DNA of 64,000 nt from Bolinopsis microptera (taxonomy: Eukaryota; Ctenophora; Tentaculata; Lobata; Bolinopsidae): NCBI RefSeq assembly GCF_026151205.1, contig NC_087080.1, positions 7,854,797-7,918,796 of the forward strand, in the 5' to 3' direction. The notes beneath the pieces were generated by a model that was not told the origin of the DNA, did no database searches, and saw only the letters and a list, made by a program, of their open reading frames with translations. Shown here one piece after another: positions 33,779-48,700 of the stretch; the stretch's first letter is position 1; each line of letters begins with the position of its first letter. A program made the position numbers and the translations under genes.

Positions 33779-36700
33779 CCCACAGCTGGAGTGACAGGCG
33801 AATTCACGTGAGTTGAGTAGTGTCGAACATCAATGTCGCTGTCATTTTGTAGTTCTAACAAACTTTTTTCAACTTGATCGTTCTTTGTATTCTCTGAGAG
33901 TGATTCGTTTAGAATGTGCACAACAGTAAATTCTTTTCACTACGTTTAGAACAGTCAAGTTCAACGAATTTAAGTCGGACGAATATAAACGTTAGTCTCG
34001 AAAGTTCCGCATGCAACTCTGGCTTGAAAATTTAAACCGCAAAGTTGAATAACAACTTACTTTGAAGTAAGAGCAAAGCCTGTCCGACCCAGAGTCGAAC
34101 ATTGGGTGTCCTATCAGTTACAAGTTCCAGCAGTTCGTTAACGAAGGAGGTGTCAATTACATCGTACTGTTCGTCTTGTAGCAGCTCCAGGCAGATTAAC
34201 ACGTAACTGAGAACACGGTATGTTAATAATATGTGCTACATTGGCGTGGTTTATCTATTAATGTACCAGATTATTCCATTAATTGTTAAAACGAATAAAG
34301 CAAGTCTACGCCTGTCGTCATTTTTCGTTTCCCAAAAACCTCTTTTTATATGTATTAATGGTTCTTAAGGTGAACATTATCAGTAATCAGGCATACCTCT
34401 GACGGTAAGTGAATTTGTTTGAGCTGGCAAACTTTGTCCTGATAGTCTCACACGTCGTCTCATAGTACTCGGTCTCCGACTGATTCTTGAACTTTTGTAT
34501 CAATTTTGATAGCTGAAAATGTTATGAAATCAAGAAATTTTGTCATAAAATTTTACTCAACTCAATACATTTCAGCATCGTGCGTGTCCAGTAGAAAGTG
34601 TGAATTAAAAGTTTAGATGGAGCACGATATTTAGTTATAAAAGAGGAAACAGAGACTTATCACTTACAGCGGTGAAGCTAGCCTGTCTCACTTGAGACAC
34701 CTGATCCACGGTCAGGTTAAGAACGATAGGCTGGATGTGTTCGTAAACCTCCTTCGTCGTGTACAACTCGCTCAGGTGGGGCAACTGGCTGTAGGATGGA
34801 CATATACATTTTTAATTTCTGTACAATAGTTGAAACACAGAGGTAAATTTCACATGGTTTAGGTACAAATAAAACATACAATTCTTTTCTTACCTCGCAA
34901 AAGTTTGCCTATATCGCCAATTTTTGCGGTCTTCACATTTCTGAATTTCTTTCATTTGCTGGAGCAACTCTTGTCGGTAGCGTGGGGACACGTTCTGTTG
35001 GATAACAAGTTTATTGGAATGTTAGAACACTAATAATAACAATTAATCATTCTGGTAACATACCCGAATTGCGTTTTAAGTGCACTAGATTGGAAGCAAA
35101 CTCACAACGTCAAGTTTTTTCAGGTGTTCACGTAATTAAAATATGATATCAAACTGTGAAATTTCACCGAATTTTGCGTAAAATCGTTATCACACTGCAC
35201 ACACTGCAAGACGAGACCTTAACAAGCGATAACCACATGACAATGAATCGCACAAGTATTCTTCCCTTTCTGTTTTGATACACAGCTTAGCTCAATTGAG
35301 GAATTCTGTTGTGGTCAAGTTTGAATGGCAGCATGTCAAATTCGATTAATAGTTCTTTATGATGCTAAGACTAAACATATTAAAATATACACATCAAGCC
35401 AAGCAAAAACTGCTGCCTTTTGCAGGATGCAATGGTGTTTATCAAAGCGATTCTTAAAATAATGCTGCGTTAACGATGGCCTTTTTGATCTTTGTACACA
35501 CGAATCTGCGCCTGTAACTTATCTGCATAAATAATACAAGTTGTATAAGTGATATTGGACGAAGAATTGAAATATTAATAGAATTACCTGCAAGAACTTT
35601 GACAAGTTTTTGAGTAGACCAATCTTAACAGAGTCAATATCGTATATGAAGTTGTTGAAGGGGTGGATAAGATCTTGTTCCGTTTGTTCGGGCCCAATCA
35701 CATGTGCTATTTCGTGCAGCGAACAGGCTAGAGTCTGACGTACATTTGACTGAAAAGGACCTTGATAAAAGGAAAGAACTTGATAACGTATTTTTGAGTA
35801 AAACGCGAACATATTATTTGCTTATAACACTATAACAGCGCTATTCTTTTATATTTTAACTTCTTACCATGGAATGCGGTAAGTTCTCAGCTAGAGTAAG
35901 ATATGTATTTCTCAGTAAACTCCAAGAATCTTTTCCTAAAGTGTAAACGACACCAGGAAACGCGTAAGCACAATGGGTGAGGATGTCGTCATCCTGACGA
36001 GGGTTATTTTCGTCTACGTTGCTGGCCATGCTCGTGTAGCAGTCTATTAGCGCTCCAGGAACCGGCGACTGAAATGACTGTGTTTGAAGGTTTATGTGGT
36101 TGTCTAATTATAGATAAACTTTCGGGTGGACATTTTTTAGTGATAAGAGCGGTAATTCTGCGTCTTGCCGGGATATTTTACCAAATATTGAAGCGCGCGT
36201 AGAATACGCGCGCAAAACTAAATATTGAAAAGATGAGTTTTTAACGCAAACTTGTTGATTTTACACCGCGCGCGACGTGTACAACTGCGTCAAAACCTAA
36301 GGTTTCGCTCATGTTCAGCTGACACCTATATTGTGAATACACCGTCGTGACTTTTGGAGGAAAAATTCTGCGCTTATTGCGACAGTCACATACTCGAATC
36401 TGGCATAATCGTGGAGGAAGTTCAAGTATCGAATTTTGAAAATTCTACAATCTCACAATTATTTTCAGCGTACTAGAATTCCTAGTGACAAAAATTATTA
36501 TTCATAAAGATAATAAGCAAGCATATAAAGTAAGGTCGCCGTGCATGACGTTTCATCAGGTGACAATTATATATTTCGGCGAAAAATAAAATTTTGAGAT
36601 TCAAACTTCGGTCGGCCCGACGCGACGGTAGCTCAGTTGGCAGAGCGGCGGACTGTAGCGGTCTAACCAAAGTTATCATTAGGTCACCAGTTCAAATCTA

Positions 36701-39700
36701 GGTCGTCGGACATTACCTTTTTTGTATCAACATATAATTTTCGAAATCATAATTTATTTCGAGTCTATTTCATACTCCGGTTGATTAGAGCTATGAGATA
36801 ATCAATAGGATCAAGTCATATATTCTTTTAAGTTGGCACCACTCTTGTAACGATACTAAAAATAATGAAAAAGAAGGAGTATGAGTGCATAAAAACAACT
36901 GGTGACGTCATGAATGGGTCATTAAGTAATACCATGAACTCACCGAAACACTCGGAATATCTGAAGTCTCAATATCCATGTCAGATGAATCCTGTAAAGT
37001 GTGGACAACAGTTACTCTAAGGTGTAGTCACTATAGTTACCAAAGTAGTTACTATATAAGTGTAGTTACGACTTACGGCTCTAGGTTTTAAAATACAATT
37101 ACCGCATCAAGAGACGACTTACGAAAGTAGGAATACCCCGAAATACATAAAGCAAGGCATATTTTCTAGAAAGTTCCGTTACATTCGGTGCCATGCATAA
37201 CGGGATATAATATGATACATATTTTTGTTCGCAATGCCGTGTCCAATAACACATCATGATATTTCAGGACATGTTTTAATTTTAAATGAACAGCTCGAAT
37301 ACTCATTACTCAGTACTTACGCTGGCCAGCTCCAGATCCTCATCTTTTTGTGAGAAGCTGTACGCTGTTTCGTTTTCATTTTCATTCTCCAGCACCTAGA
37401 TTGGATTAGACTGGTAACAACACCAGAAATTGCACACATTAAACTGTCGTACATACCGTTAAGTGCAGAATGTCAGGATTGAGTATGGTATGTAGAATAG
37501 TGTAAGTGTGTACAGTGTAGTGGTGTAATAAAGTGCTGTGCAAGCTGCAGAATGTTATTATCAGCTGCCACGACTATCATATTACAACTCTATATCCAGA
37601 TATACACCTACTATAATCAGTAAAACACGTCTAGTATGCTAGGAGCGGCTATTATCAACTGTTCTTGTGTCACGTACATGCACTGTTCATATGTCACGTG
37701 ATCAAGTGAAAATGTGGGATCTTGTTAACTGACAATGTTATATATATGTTATGGTCAGTAATACTGACTCACTGACTGGGCCCCAAGGGATGCATTTGTT
37801 TTCAATATTGGTGTGAACTGTGAAAGTTTGTATTCCAGGTTAAGTCGGATTTTGCAACATTTCACACCTAATATATGTTATTATGTTACAAAACTAATAT
37901 ATGTTATTATGTTTGCATACCTAATATCTGTTATCGGAAAAGGATAATAATAAAACATGGAAGAATGTGACTTACCCCAAATACAGGTTTGGTTATATCA
38001 ATGGTTCCGACTAAGACTCCTCCTTCCTCTCCTTCTTTCTCCTTACCCTCCTCACCGGTCTCACAGTCAGATAATTTAATTATCTTGGGAGCTAGCGGGT
38101 CTTTGTGGAACTCACTGTGAAGAGAAAAGGTTTTAAGTTATTTACTTACTTCTTTTAATGTTTCAAGTCTAGATCAAATTAATCATGAAAAAAGGATTTA
38201 ATTAAAAACTATTTTAGGAGTTTTTAAAGCTATTCCACAGTAGATCCCGTGATTAAATCTCATTCACATCTGCCTCATCCCCCAATCATTCACCAAAAGC
38301 TACGTCTTCTTAACCGTGTGATAAACATGACAAATTTGGAAACTGATTATACAAACAATTCAACATAGTACATATATCCATTATCCAACCACAGCAGTTC
38401 ATCTCTTAACTTTCTTTTGATAACTCTTGTTAATCCTTCTATGCTTAATCCAGGTCCCAACTCCCTATCTGTACTCTACCAAAATGTCCAAGGTCTTATT
38501 CCTTTCAGTAACCTAAGCTCCTCCCATCCCCTTCTTGATGGTAATAAGATTTCCGAACTTCAATCCTTTGCTAACATAGAGCAGCCTGACATAATTGCCC
38601 TAAATGAGACTTGGCTCAAAAAGTCTATTTCTAGCAACGAAATCTTTCCTTCATCTCAATATGAAATCTTCCGCAATGACCGCACAAGAAAGACTCATCC
38701 TCAAGATCCTAATAACCCTAAAAAGTTTAGGGAAAATGGAGGTGGTGTTCTTTTGGCTGTTCGGTCTGATCTCGACGCCACTACAACCCGACTACCAGTT
38801 AGCCTAGGTGCAGAAATGCTTGCCGTTAAAATTGCTTTTCCTAACAAAGAGAGTATTGTAATCTGTACTTGTTATAGAGTAGGAACTCTTGGGTTACCTA
38901 ATCATGATGTCATAGTTAGTTATATTCGCAAGCTAGTTTCCAAAAAGAATCCCCCTAAAATCTATGTTATTGGTGATTTTAATCTCCCCCATACAGACTG
39001 GCTATCTTCATCCAGTACCGTACCTATTGAGCAATCCTTCATAGATTCTTTCAGTGATCTTTCTCTCTCCCAGTTGATCACATCACCCACCCATAAAAGT
39101 GGTAATACATTAGACATTCTTCTCAGTAATTATGATAACACAATTGATAACTTGAATGTCTGTGATCCTCATTCCGTGTGCAAATCTGATCATTTTCCTG
39201 TCACTTTTTAAATTAAAAGCTCCTTTTCCCGTAAGAAAACTCCTAAACGTAAAATCTATAATTTTAAGAAAGCAAACTGGGACATCGTGAATTATGCTCG
39301 ATTAATTGGCAAGTCCTAGAATGCCTAGATCCTGATTCGTCTTGGAAGTTAGTTAAAGACTGCATTATGAATTTAGTTGATATACATATTCCTAAAGTAA
39401 CTATTAAATCAGAGTTCCAACCCCCGTGGTTCGATAGTGAACTTTTTTCTTCATGCCGTAAAAAAGATAGACTCAGAGCTAAATTTAAAACTTCTGGTTC
39501 TATTTCTGATGAGTTAAAGTTTGTTACTAGCCGTAAAGATTTTAAGAGGCTCTCATCAGCCAAAATAAGAGATAATCTTTTCAATAGTGATGATCCAGCG
39601 CTTATAACTAAGAAGTTTTGGTCACATGTTAAGTATAAATCTAACTCCTGCCGTATTCCTAATTGTGTTAGTTATTCTGGACAGCTTCGGTTCAAACCCA

Positions 39701-42700
39701 AAGATCAAGCTGAACTTTTCAATTCTTTCTTTTATAACCAGTTTTCGGATCCTTCACTTTATGACACTGACATCTCCTATGTCAATGATGTTGATTTTGA
39801 TATTGACTTCGATCATCGGGATGTTCGTAAGCTTCTTTCAAATGTTAATTCAAATAAAGCCCAGGGACCAGATGGCATACACGGTAAAATTCTAAAAAAT
39901 TGTTCCGTAGGTTTAGCTTACCCTCTAACATGCATTTTTCGTGGATCCTACAACAGCGGCTACATTCCACAAGAATGGAAACTTGCAAATGTTGTCCCAA
40001 TATTTAAGAAAGGTAAGAAAAGTGAGGTTGAAAACTATAGACCAATATCCCTTACTTGTTTAGTCATGAAAGTTTTTGAGCGCATTGTTAAACGTAAACT
40101 GCTTTCTTTGACAAGTACCCTTCTTGATCCCAGGCAGCATGGTTTTCTAGAGCACAAGTCATGCACAACCAATATGGTTGACTTTTGTGATAGCCTGGCA
40201 TTGTCTCTTAACGAAAACATTATTAATCATGTTGTGTATTTTGATTTTGCTAAGGCATTTGATTCTGTAAATCATGATATCCTTCTTCATAAGCTAAAGA
40301 CCTTATATAAGATTGATGGTACACTTCTCAAATTTCTTACCAATTACCTTCAAGGCCGTTACCAAAGAGTGGTTATTGGTAATGAGATGTCATCTACCCT
40401 CTCAGTTAATTCTGGTGTCCCCCAGGGCTCTATCCTTGGTCCCTTACTTTTTGTATTGTTTATCAATGATATTCCTCTTGGCCTTTCGGATAATACTGAT
40501 ATTGTTTTGTATGCCGATGATACAAAAATCTGGCGTAAAATACATTCATCTTCTGATAATACTAATTTACAAATGGATATAGACTATCTCTCTGACTGGG
40601 CACTTAGAAACAAAATGCGATTCCATCCAGCAAAATGTAAAGTGCTTATTGTTTCAGGAAAACCATCTTTATCTCCTCCATTCGCATATAATCTTGATGG
40701 CTCTCCTCTTGTGTATGTAGAGTTAGAAAAAGATCTTGGAGTCGATGTTACTCCTAAGCTAAGTTGGAATAGTCAGTGCGACAGAATTTATACTAAGGCC
40801 TGCCAACAACTTGGTATGGTCAGAAGAGATGGCCATATTGTCATTGATCTGAAACGTCGCCGGGCGCTTTACCTCTCCCTAGTTCGTAGCCAATTCGAAA
40901 ATTGTTCCATAATCTGGCGCCCTTGTAATAAATCACTTAGTGATAAATTAGAAAGTCTCCAAAAGAGAGCTATTAAATGGATTCTGTCTGAAGAGGGCCG
41001 CAGTTATCCACCTGAGCAATATGTCAAAAAGTGCAAGCTTGTCGACATTCTCCCTTTGTCTCAAAAGTTTGACTTGAATGATCTTATTTTTTTCCACAAA
41101 GTTCTGAACAATTTAATTCCTGTATCGCTGCCTCACTATCTCTCTTTATATCAGGGCACTTCTCGACTAAGACGTTGCCACCTCGACAGTCTGTCTATTG
41201 TGTCATCAATTTTACCTAAGTTAAGTCAGAATTCACTCACCATATGTACCTCAAATAGCCCACTGGCAAAATCATTTTTCTACAGAACCCACATACTGTG
41301 GAATGGACAGATTGTGTCTACTAGTCTTTTCAAAGCTGAGGTCACTAAGCATCTATGGAAATGTTTATTGGATAGTGAAACAACAGTCTAGCCTAGTCTT
41401 CTGCTCCCCATATTATTATTATTTTTGTTTTATTAATTTTTATCTACCTTCCTATACTTTCAACATCATATCACACTTCACCCGCACACCTTCTCACACA
41501 TTAATGACCATATCAGACCTGTATCTAATGTATCTGGAATTTGACGTATTGAAATACCAATTTTGACTATATATCCACAGTTATTCACCATGGATTTGTT
41601 TGTTATTAAATAGTTTTTCATAAATTTTTGGATTTAGATTAATTCGATGTAATGGGTCCAAGTTACTGCGGACATAGTTCACTATGTGTTTACCGTGTTT
41701 GGGTGCCCATCATATTTTACAGATGGGGGCGATATTTTGAACGATTCTATTTTATATTCATCTATTGCTGTACTCTGTAAAATTTGAAAAGTATTTAATA
41801 AACAAAAATCTTATAACAGGCCATCACGGCCCCACTTTCACATTACTCACAGACTCAACACCAACCCTACTTCTTACAAATGTATCCTAAGACAGCTCAA
41901 CTCCCAGCTACTCTGGACCACTAAGCATGACATGATTCTCCCCTCGTCAGTCTTCCTGACGCCCAATAACGCCCCTCTTATATATCTGATCCAGGTACCA
42001 TTAGTCTCGTGTAACCACCTCAAGCAATCACAAAACGTTTAGGGGCCAAGGCCCAAGCGAATGACTCGGTTGTTGAAAGTATTTTTTAGAGTTCTACGCT
42101 AGAGTGGGCCAATAATCCAGTGGAGCTGCAGCCCCCACCCCCTCCCCAATATCTCACCTTAACTGATCGGGTGTAGCCCCCCCCCCCACATATCTCACCT
42201 TAACTGATCGGGTGTAGCCCCCCCCCCCCCCCCCGGCCCCAATATCTCACCTTAACTGATCGGGTGTAGCCCCCCCCCCCCCCCCAATATCTCACCTTAA
42301 CTGGTCGGGTGTAGCCCCCCCCCCCCCCCAATATCTCACCTTAACTGGTCGGGTGTAGCAAGACCCCAGTCAGGGCTCTTACTGACTGAGAGGTTACTGT
42401 CAAATACTTCCTCCTCTTCCTTTGCTCCTCTTCCTGACTCCACTGTTGGTTCTACCTGGTTCTCCACCTGGAGGATAGCATAATTAATTAATTACTTTAT
42501 TGATATTTTAATTACTTGATAGCTTCCAGTCACCAACTGTTCGGAAATTCAGGCGGAATTTAGACGTGGTCTTCTCATTTTTAAATTGTTATTAAATTGA
42601 ATGATCGTTCTGCTGAGCTAGCATATATTTTGGAGTAAGTTTTTATGTTGTGCACAAATTTCAAACCTGCACGTTTTCCTTGTCCTCTTCTACATCTGGC

Positions 42701-45700
42701 CCTTTTTCTAACAGTGACTGAAAATAGTTCCTCAGCTGCATGCCTTGTTCCTCAATCTGAGGTAATTAATTATCAAAGAATTAGTAAGGTAATTCATAAT
42801 ACAGTGAAAGCAGTATTAATGACATTCTCACTTTTCAGAACTAAGTGCCTAATATAATTAAGATATAACATCTGAACAGTTTTATTCCTGTTCCATATGA
42901 TCGAGGATAGTCAGGGCTACAAAACCTGACCAAGTTTAGCTCAATCCAGTACTGCGCGTTCGAGATATGAGGTTAAATATACCAAAAATAGGGGTTTTCT
43001 GGTGTGACATCATTGTAAATTTTTTGGAGTATAACCTCAATATCTCACAAACTATCCATTTGTGGTCTTTCTGAGTTACACTATCTGTTTCCTCTGGCAA
43101 TTTCGGTTCAGAGTCAATTAAGTTTGAAACAAAATCTCAGTAAATGTGAAAGTTCTGAGGATGTCAAGTTTGTAACAAGCGCGCGCGCGCGCGCGCGCAC
43201 ACACATATGACCTCATATCTTCCACATTTAATGATTTTTCATGGAAATTCTTTCACCATCTTGTAGCACTCATGTGCTGAGTAGGATAGCATTCTAATCA
43301 TGTCTTTAAAAGCTTTAGATAGATACTGAGGAAGAAAATTCATGCTTGTAACAAGCGCGCGCGCGCGCGCGCATGGCCCATACTATATGATCAATGGACG
43401 GGAGGATTAAATTACTTTCATACACACCAGCATGCTCATTGATGGCTTAAAATGAAGCTAAGACATACTCCTATCAGATCCACCATAAGTTAGATACCAT
43501 AATAATCATTAAATGTGTCTAAAATGAGGAAGCTTTGACAAGTGCGAGTGGTTTTGGCAAATTTTGGTATAAAATGGGCCCTAATATCATATTTTTCTCA
43601 TTAAAATCACATATATCACGTATATTTATGTGTGTTGGGTGTATCCTCATTGGTATCAACCATTTCAATCATCAAGAGCAGCTTTCCTGATTCTTTATCT
43701 CATGAAAATGGGCAAAAAAGCTCATAAATAGTCCAAAACCGGTCATTTTCGCCGCTTTAATAACCTCATTCCTGGCACCCAGAACACTTTGGGTACTCAA
43801 AACATAATTTTTCGGATACCTCAGACCCCTAACTAGCACATGGAGCCAGAAAGAACAGCATGTAGAGACTTTTAAATTTCTATGGTTGAGAACCCAATGT
43901 CACACTATTCGTTCATTAATCCTGCTTTCACTGAATAAATTAAAAATTACTTCAATTAAAAATTACTTCATAATAAATTACTTCAATTGATGGGCATATT
44001 GCCTTCGATGTTCACTGTCTATTCATATCTTGATATAAAGCGAAACGATAAATAAATTATATACATAAGAGTAAGGAGCAGTTTTTAACAGTGTTGAACT
44101 ATAGAAAACCCATAGAAAATTTACTATTAGACCAATGCAATTGGTTGATAATTCCCTAAAAAAAGAAAAATGTATCTGAAAGATAGGAAAAGGAACGAGA
44201 AGAGATTGGAAAAAAGAAAGAAGATAAAAGAGAGTAAGTGAGAATAAGAGAGAGGCAAAGAGGGCAGGAAGAGGTATTGACTCATTTTAAACGTCCGAAG
44301 GACGGCCTTTTTGCTATGTAGTAGGAAATGGTCAATATGAGAAAAGCTAGTTCTGGAAAATCACCCAACTTTCTGCCAGAAATAAGAACATTTCTGATAG
44401 GTATAATCGACATTCGACAAGGATCTCATCACAAGTCAGAGATTTTAAAAATTATCTCATCATAATCGGAACATGGGCGACTATTAGTATGAGAACACCC
44501 GGCAGTGTTATATGCGCTACTAGTTCACAATTATGTAGTTAGTCCACCATGACCAATAGCCATCCTCGGTCAACTGTATCAAAATAAAATTGAATTCGTA
44601 ATAATGCTACATATGTTGCCACCATAATAGAATATTATCACTTCGAGATGGCCAGGCCTACTCTCATGCTGTCTATATGTGATGATTAACTCTGAAAAAC
44701 TAGGGACAACTGGGGAATGATCCCAGAACCTCGAGATTTCGCGTCTCTTGCTCTACCGGGACTTTCCCAAAGTTCCCCAAAATTCCCCAAAAAAAATATT
44801 AGGTTCTACCAATGATTGTAGGTATTGTTTTTTGTTCTTTTCGTTTATTTTATATTATATTTACATATCTATACGTGCTCTGTATAGCATTCTTACAAAA
44901 TTGAGCAGTAAACACAACTATATTTGAATTGCACCGAGCAATGATAAATGATGATACAGGAGTTGAATCAAATGTAATGCAAAAAATCAGATAGTAAGGC
45001 ATAACTTACAGCTCTATTGAGTAAAATACCAATTGATAATAATTCATGTATTACAAAACTATGATTACACACATCGGACAGGTTTCCCTGATAAGTGACA
45101 ACAATCAATCTTGACTTTGGAGGGTTGGAGAAGCAATCAAATACCTTTTAGGGGTGTAAACTTCGTTAAGTAAACATCATGAGACCCTCAAATTATTCGT
45201 TATATACTTATATAGTAGTGCTGCAAGTATCAACAAGTAAGTTAAGATGAGGGGGGGGGGGTCATGTTATTTTTTGTCCGTTTTTGTCCGTTAATTTTTG
45301 TCCGTTCTCAGAAAATAGGGTACCGAACGGTCAAAAACGGACAAAAATTGTAACTTTTGATTTAAATTTTCTCCAAAATTTGCAACAGGCTATCTGCAGA
45401 AATGGGTAGCCCGGTTAATGACCATGGTCCTTTCTCAAACTTATAAACCTCAATTAGGCACAAAGAATAGTCTACACATTTTTTAATAACATAAAAAGGG
45501 ATTAAAATCAATTCATCTATGAAAAATATCATGTAACAACTTTTCCATATTACTGGAGAGTAAAACTTTGTTAAACACAAAGATTCTTGAGCACATTTTG
45601 AGTAGGACTCAAATGCGTTTAAAAACATTTTAGTATATAACAATAAATTATGTAAACAATAACACCAACAATAATTATAAATTGAACAAATTATTGAGAG

Positions 45701-48700
45701 ATGAAAGATAGGAAGAGGAGGAGGGGGACTGAGAAAGGGGACTGAGGAGGGCCAGGGGGACTGATAAGGGTGCTCAGGAGGAAGAGGAGGGGGGCTGAGG
45801 AGGAGTGAGACTGAGGAGGAAAACTGAGGAGGAGGAATGAATAGGAGGAGGAGGAGAAGAAGAAGGACTCAAGAGGAGGAGGACCGAGGAGGAGGAGGAC
45901 TAAGGAGAAGGATGAGGAGGAGGACCCAAGAGGAGGAGGACCCAAGAGGAGGACCCAGGAGGAGGACCCAGGAAAAGGCCCCATGAGGAGGAGGAGGAGA
46001 ACTGGGGAGGAGGAGGACTGATGAGGACTGATAAAGAGGACTGAGGAGGAGGAGGACGAGGACGAGGAGAAGGACTGAGGAGTGAGGAGGAGGACTGATG
46101 AGGAAAAGGAGGTGTATAAGGAGGATGAGGAGGACTAAGGAGATGGAGGATGAGGAGAGGACTCAGGAGGAAGAGGAGGAGGAGGACCTATGAGGATGAG
46201 GATGAGAAGGAGGGTGACTGGGGGGATGACTGAGGAGGAGGAGGAAGACTGAGGAGGAGGAGGAAGAGGAGAACGACTGAGGAGGAGAACGACTGAGGAG
46301 GAGAAGGAGGAGGAGGAGGGCCCAGGAGAAGGAGGACCCAGGAGGAGGACCCAGGAAAAGGCCCCAGGAGGAGGAGGATCCTCCTCCTCGAGGAGGAAGA
46401 CTGGGGATGAGGAGGACTGTTGAGGACTGATGGGGAGGACTGAGGACGAGGAGGAGGAGGAGGACTGAGGAGGGGAGGAGGAAGAGGACTGAGGAGGATC
46501 AGGAAGACCCAGGAGGAGGACCCAGGAGGAGGAGGAGGAGGAGGACTAAGGAGGAGGACTGAGGAGGAGGACTGAGAAGGAGGAGGACTGAGGAGAACTG
46601 AGGAGGAGGAGAAGGATGAGGAGGAGGACTGAGGAGGAGAATGAGGACTGAGGAGGAGGACTGAGGAGTACTGAGGAGGAGGACTGAGGAGTACTGAGGA
46701 GGAGGACTGAGGAGTACTGAGGAGGATGGCTGAGGAGGATGGCTGAGGAGGATGGCTGAGGAGGATGACTCAGGAGGAGGACTTAGGAGGAATGAGAAGG
46801 AGGAGGACTGAGGAGAACTGAGGAGGAGGACTGAATAGGAGGAGGAGGAGGGGGACTGGGGAGGACGGAGGAGGAGGAGGACTGACGAGAAGGACGAGGA
46901 GGAGGACTGAGGAGGAAGAGGAGGAGGATGAAGAGGAGGAGGAGGACCCAGGAAGAGGAGGAGGAAGAGGACTCAGGAGGAGGACTTAGGAAGACTGAGA
47001 AGGAGGAGGACTGAGGAGAACTGAGGAGGAGGAGTGAATAGGAGGAGGAGGGGGACTGAGGAGGACTGAGGAGGAGGAGGACTAACGAGAAGGATGAGGA
47101 GGAGGACTGAGGAGGAGGATGAGGACTGAGGAGGAGGACTGAGGAGTACTGAGGAGGATGGCTGAAGAGGATGGCTGAGGAGGAGGACTGAGGAGGATGA
47201 CTGAGGAGGAGGACTGAGAAGGAGGAGGACTGAGGAGAACTGAGGAGGAGGAGAAGGATGAGGAGGAGGACTGAGGAGGAGAATGAGGACTGAGGAGGAA
47301 GACTGAGGAGTACTGAGGAGGAGGACTGAGGAGTACTGAGGAGGATGGCTGAGGAGGATGGCTGAGGAGGATGACTCAGGAGGAGGACTTAGGAGGAACG
47401 AGAAGGAGGAGGACTGAGGAGAACTGAGGAGGAGGACTGAATAGGAGGAGGAGGAGGGGGACTGGGGAGGACTGAGGAGGAGGAGGACTGACGAGAAGGA
47501 TGAGGAGGAGGACTGAGGACTGAGGAGGAAGAGGAGGAGGATGAAGAGGAGGAGGAGGACCCAGGAAGAGGAGGAGGAAGAGGACTCAGGAGGAGGACTT
47601 GGAAGACTGAAAAGGAGGACTGAGGAGGACTGAGGAGGAGAAGGAGGAGGAGGAGTGAATAGGAGGAGGAGGGGGACTGAGGAGGACTAAGGAGGAGGAG
47701 GACTAACGAGAAGGATGAGGAGGAGGACTGAGGAGGAGGATGATGACTGAGGAGGAGGACTGAGGAGTACTGAGGAGGATGGCTGAAGAGAATGGCTGAG
47801 GAGGATGACTGAGGAGGATGACTGAGAGGGAGGAGGAGGAGGAGAAGGACTGAGGAGAAGGAGGAGAACCTAGGAGGAGGACCCAGGAGGAGGATTCAGG
47901 AAGAAGAGGAGGAGGAGGACTCAGGAGGAGGACTTGAAAGGACTCTAAAGGAAGAGGACTGAGGAGAACTGAGGAGGAGGAGGGGGACTGGGGGAAGACT
48001 GAGGAGGAGGAAGACTGACGAGAAGGATGAGGAGGACTGAGGACGAGGACTGAGGACGAGGACTGAGGAGGAAGAGGAGGATGGCTGAGGAGGATGACTG
48101 AGAGGGAGGAGGAGGAGGAGGAGGAAGAGGACTGAGGAGGAGGAGAAGGACTGAGGAGGAGAAGGAGGAGGACCTAGGAGGAGGACCCAGGAAGAGGACT
48201 CAGGAGGAGGAGGAGGAAGATGCGGACTCAGGAGGAGAACTCAGTAAGAGGACTGAGGAGGACTGAGGAGGATGGCTAAGGAGGATGACTGAGAGGGAGG
48301 AGGACTGAGGAGAACTGAGGAGGAGGACTGAATAGGAGGAGGAGGAGGGGGACTGGGGAGGACTGAGGAGGAGGAGGACTGACGAGAAGGATGAGGAGGA
48401 CTGAGGACTGAGGAGGAAGAGGAGGAGGATGAAGAGGAGGAGAAGGACCCAGGAAGAGGAGGAGAAAGAGGACTCAGGAGGAGGACTTAGGAAGACTGAG
48501 AAGGAGGAGGACTGAGGAGAACTGAGGAGGAGGAGGATAAGGGGGACTGGGGGAGGACTGAATAGGAGGAGGATAAGGGGGACTGGGGGAGGACTGAGGA
48601 GGAGGAGGACTGACGAGAAGGATGAGAGGAGGACTGAGGAGGAGGACTGAGGACTGAGGAGGAAGAGTAGGAGGATGAAGAGGAGGAAGAGGACCCAGGA

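Larger units (their letters stand above)
38417..41812 (+). mobile_element. Decayed LINE in PPP4R1 intron 10 (antisense)
   Basis: A CR1/Jockey-superfamily-like non-LTR element with an apurinic endonuclease part followed by a reverse transcriptase part, oriented opposite to the host gene. The 5' end is not resolved (the endonuclease is already near complete at 38417) and the 3'UTR runs to about 41812. Coding is broken by a nonsense codon and a frameshift (see parts). The 5' boundary is my estimate. Confidence 0.88.
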
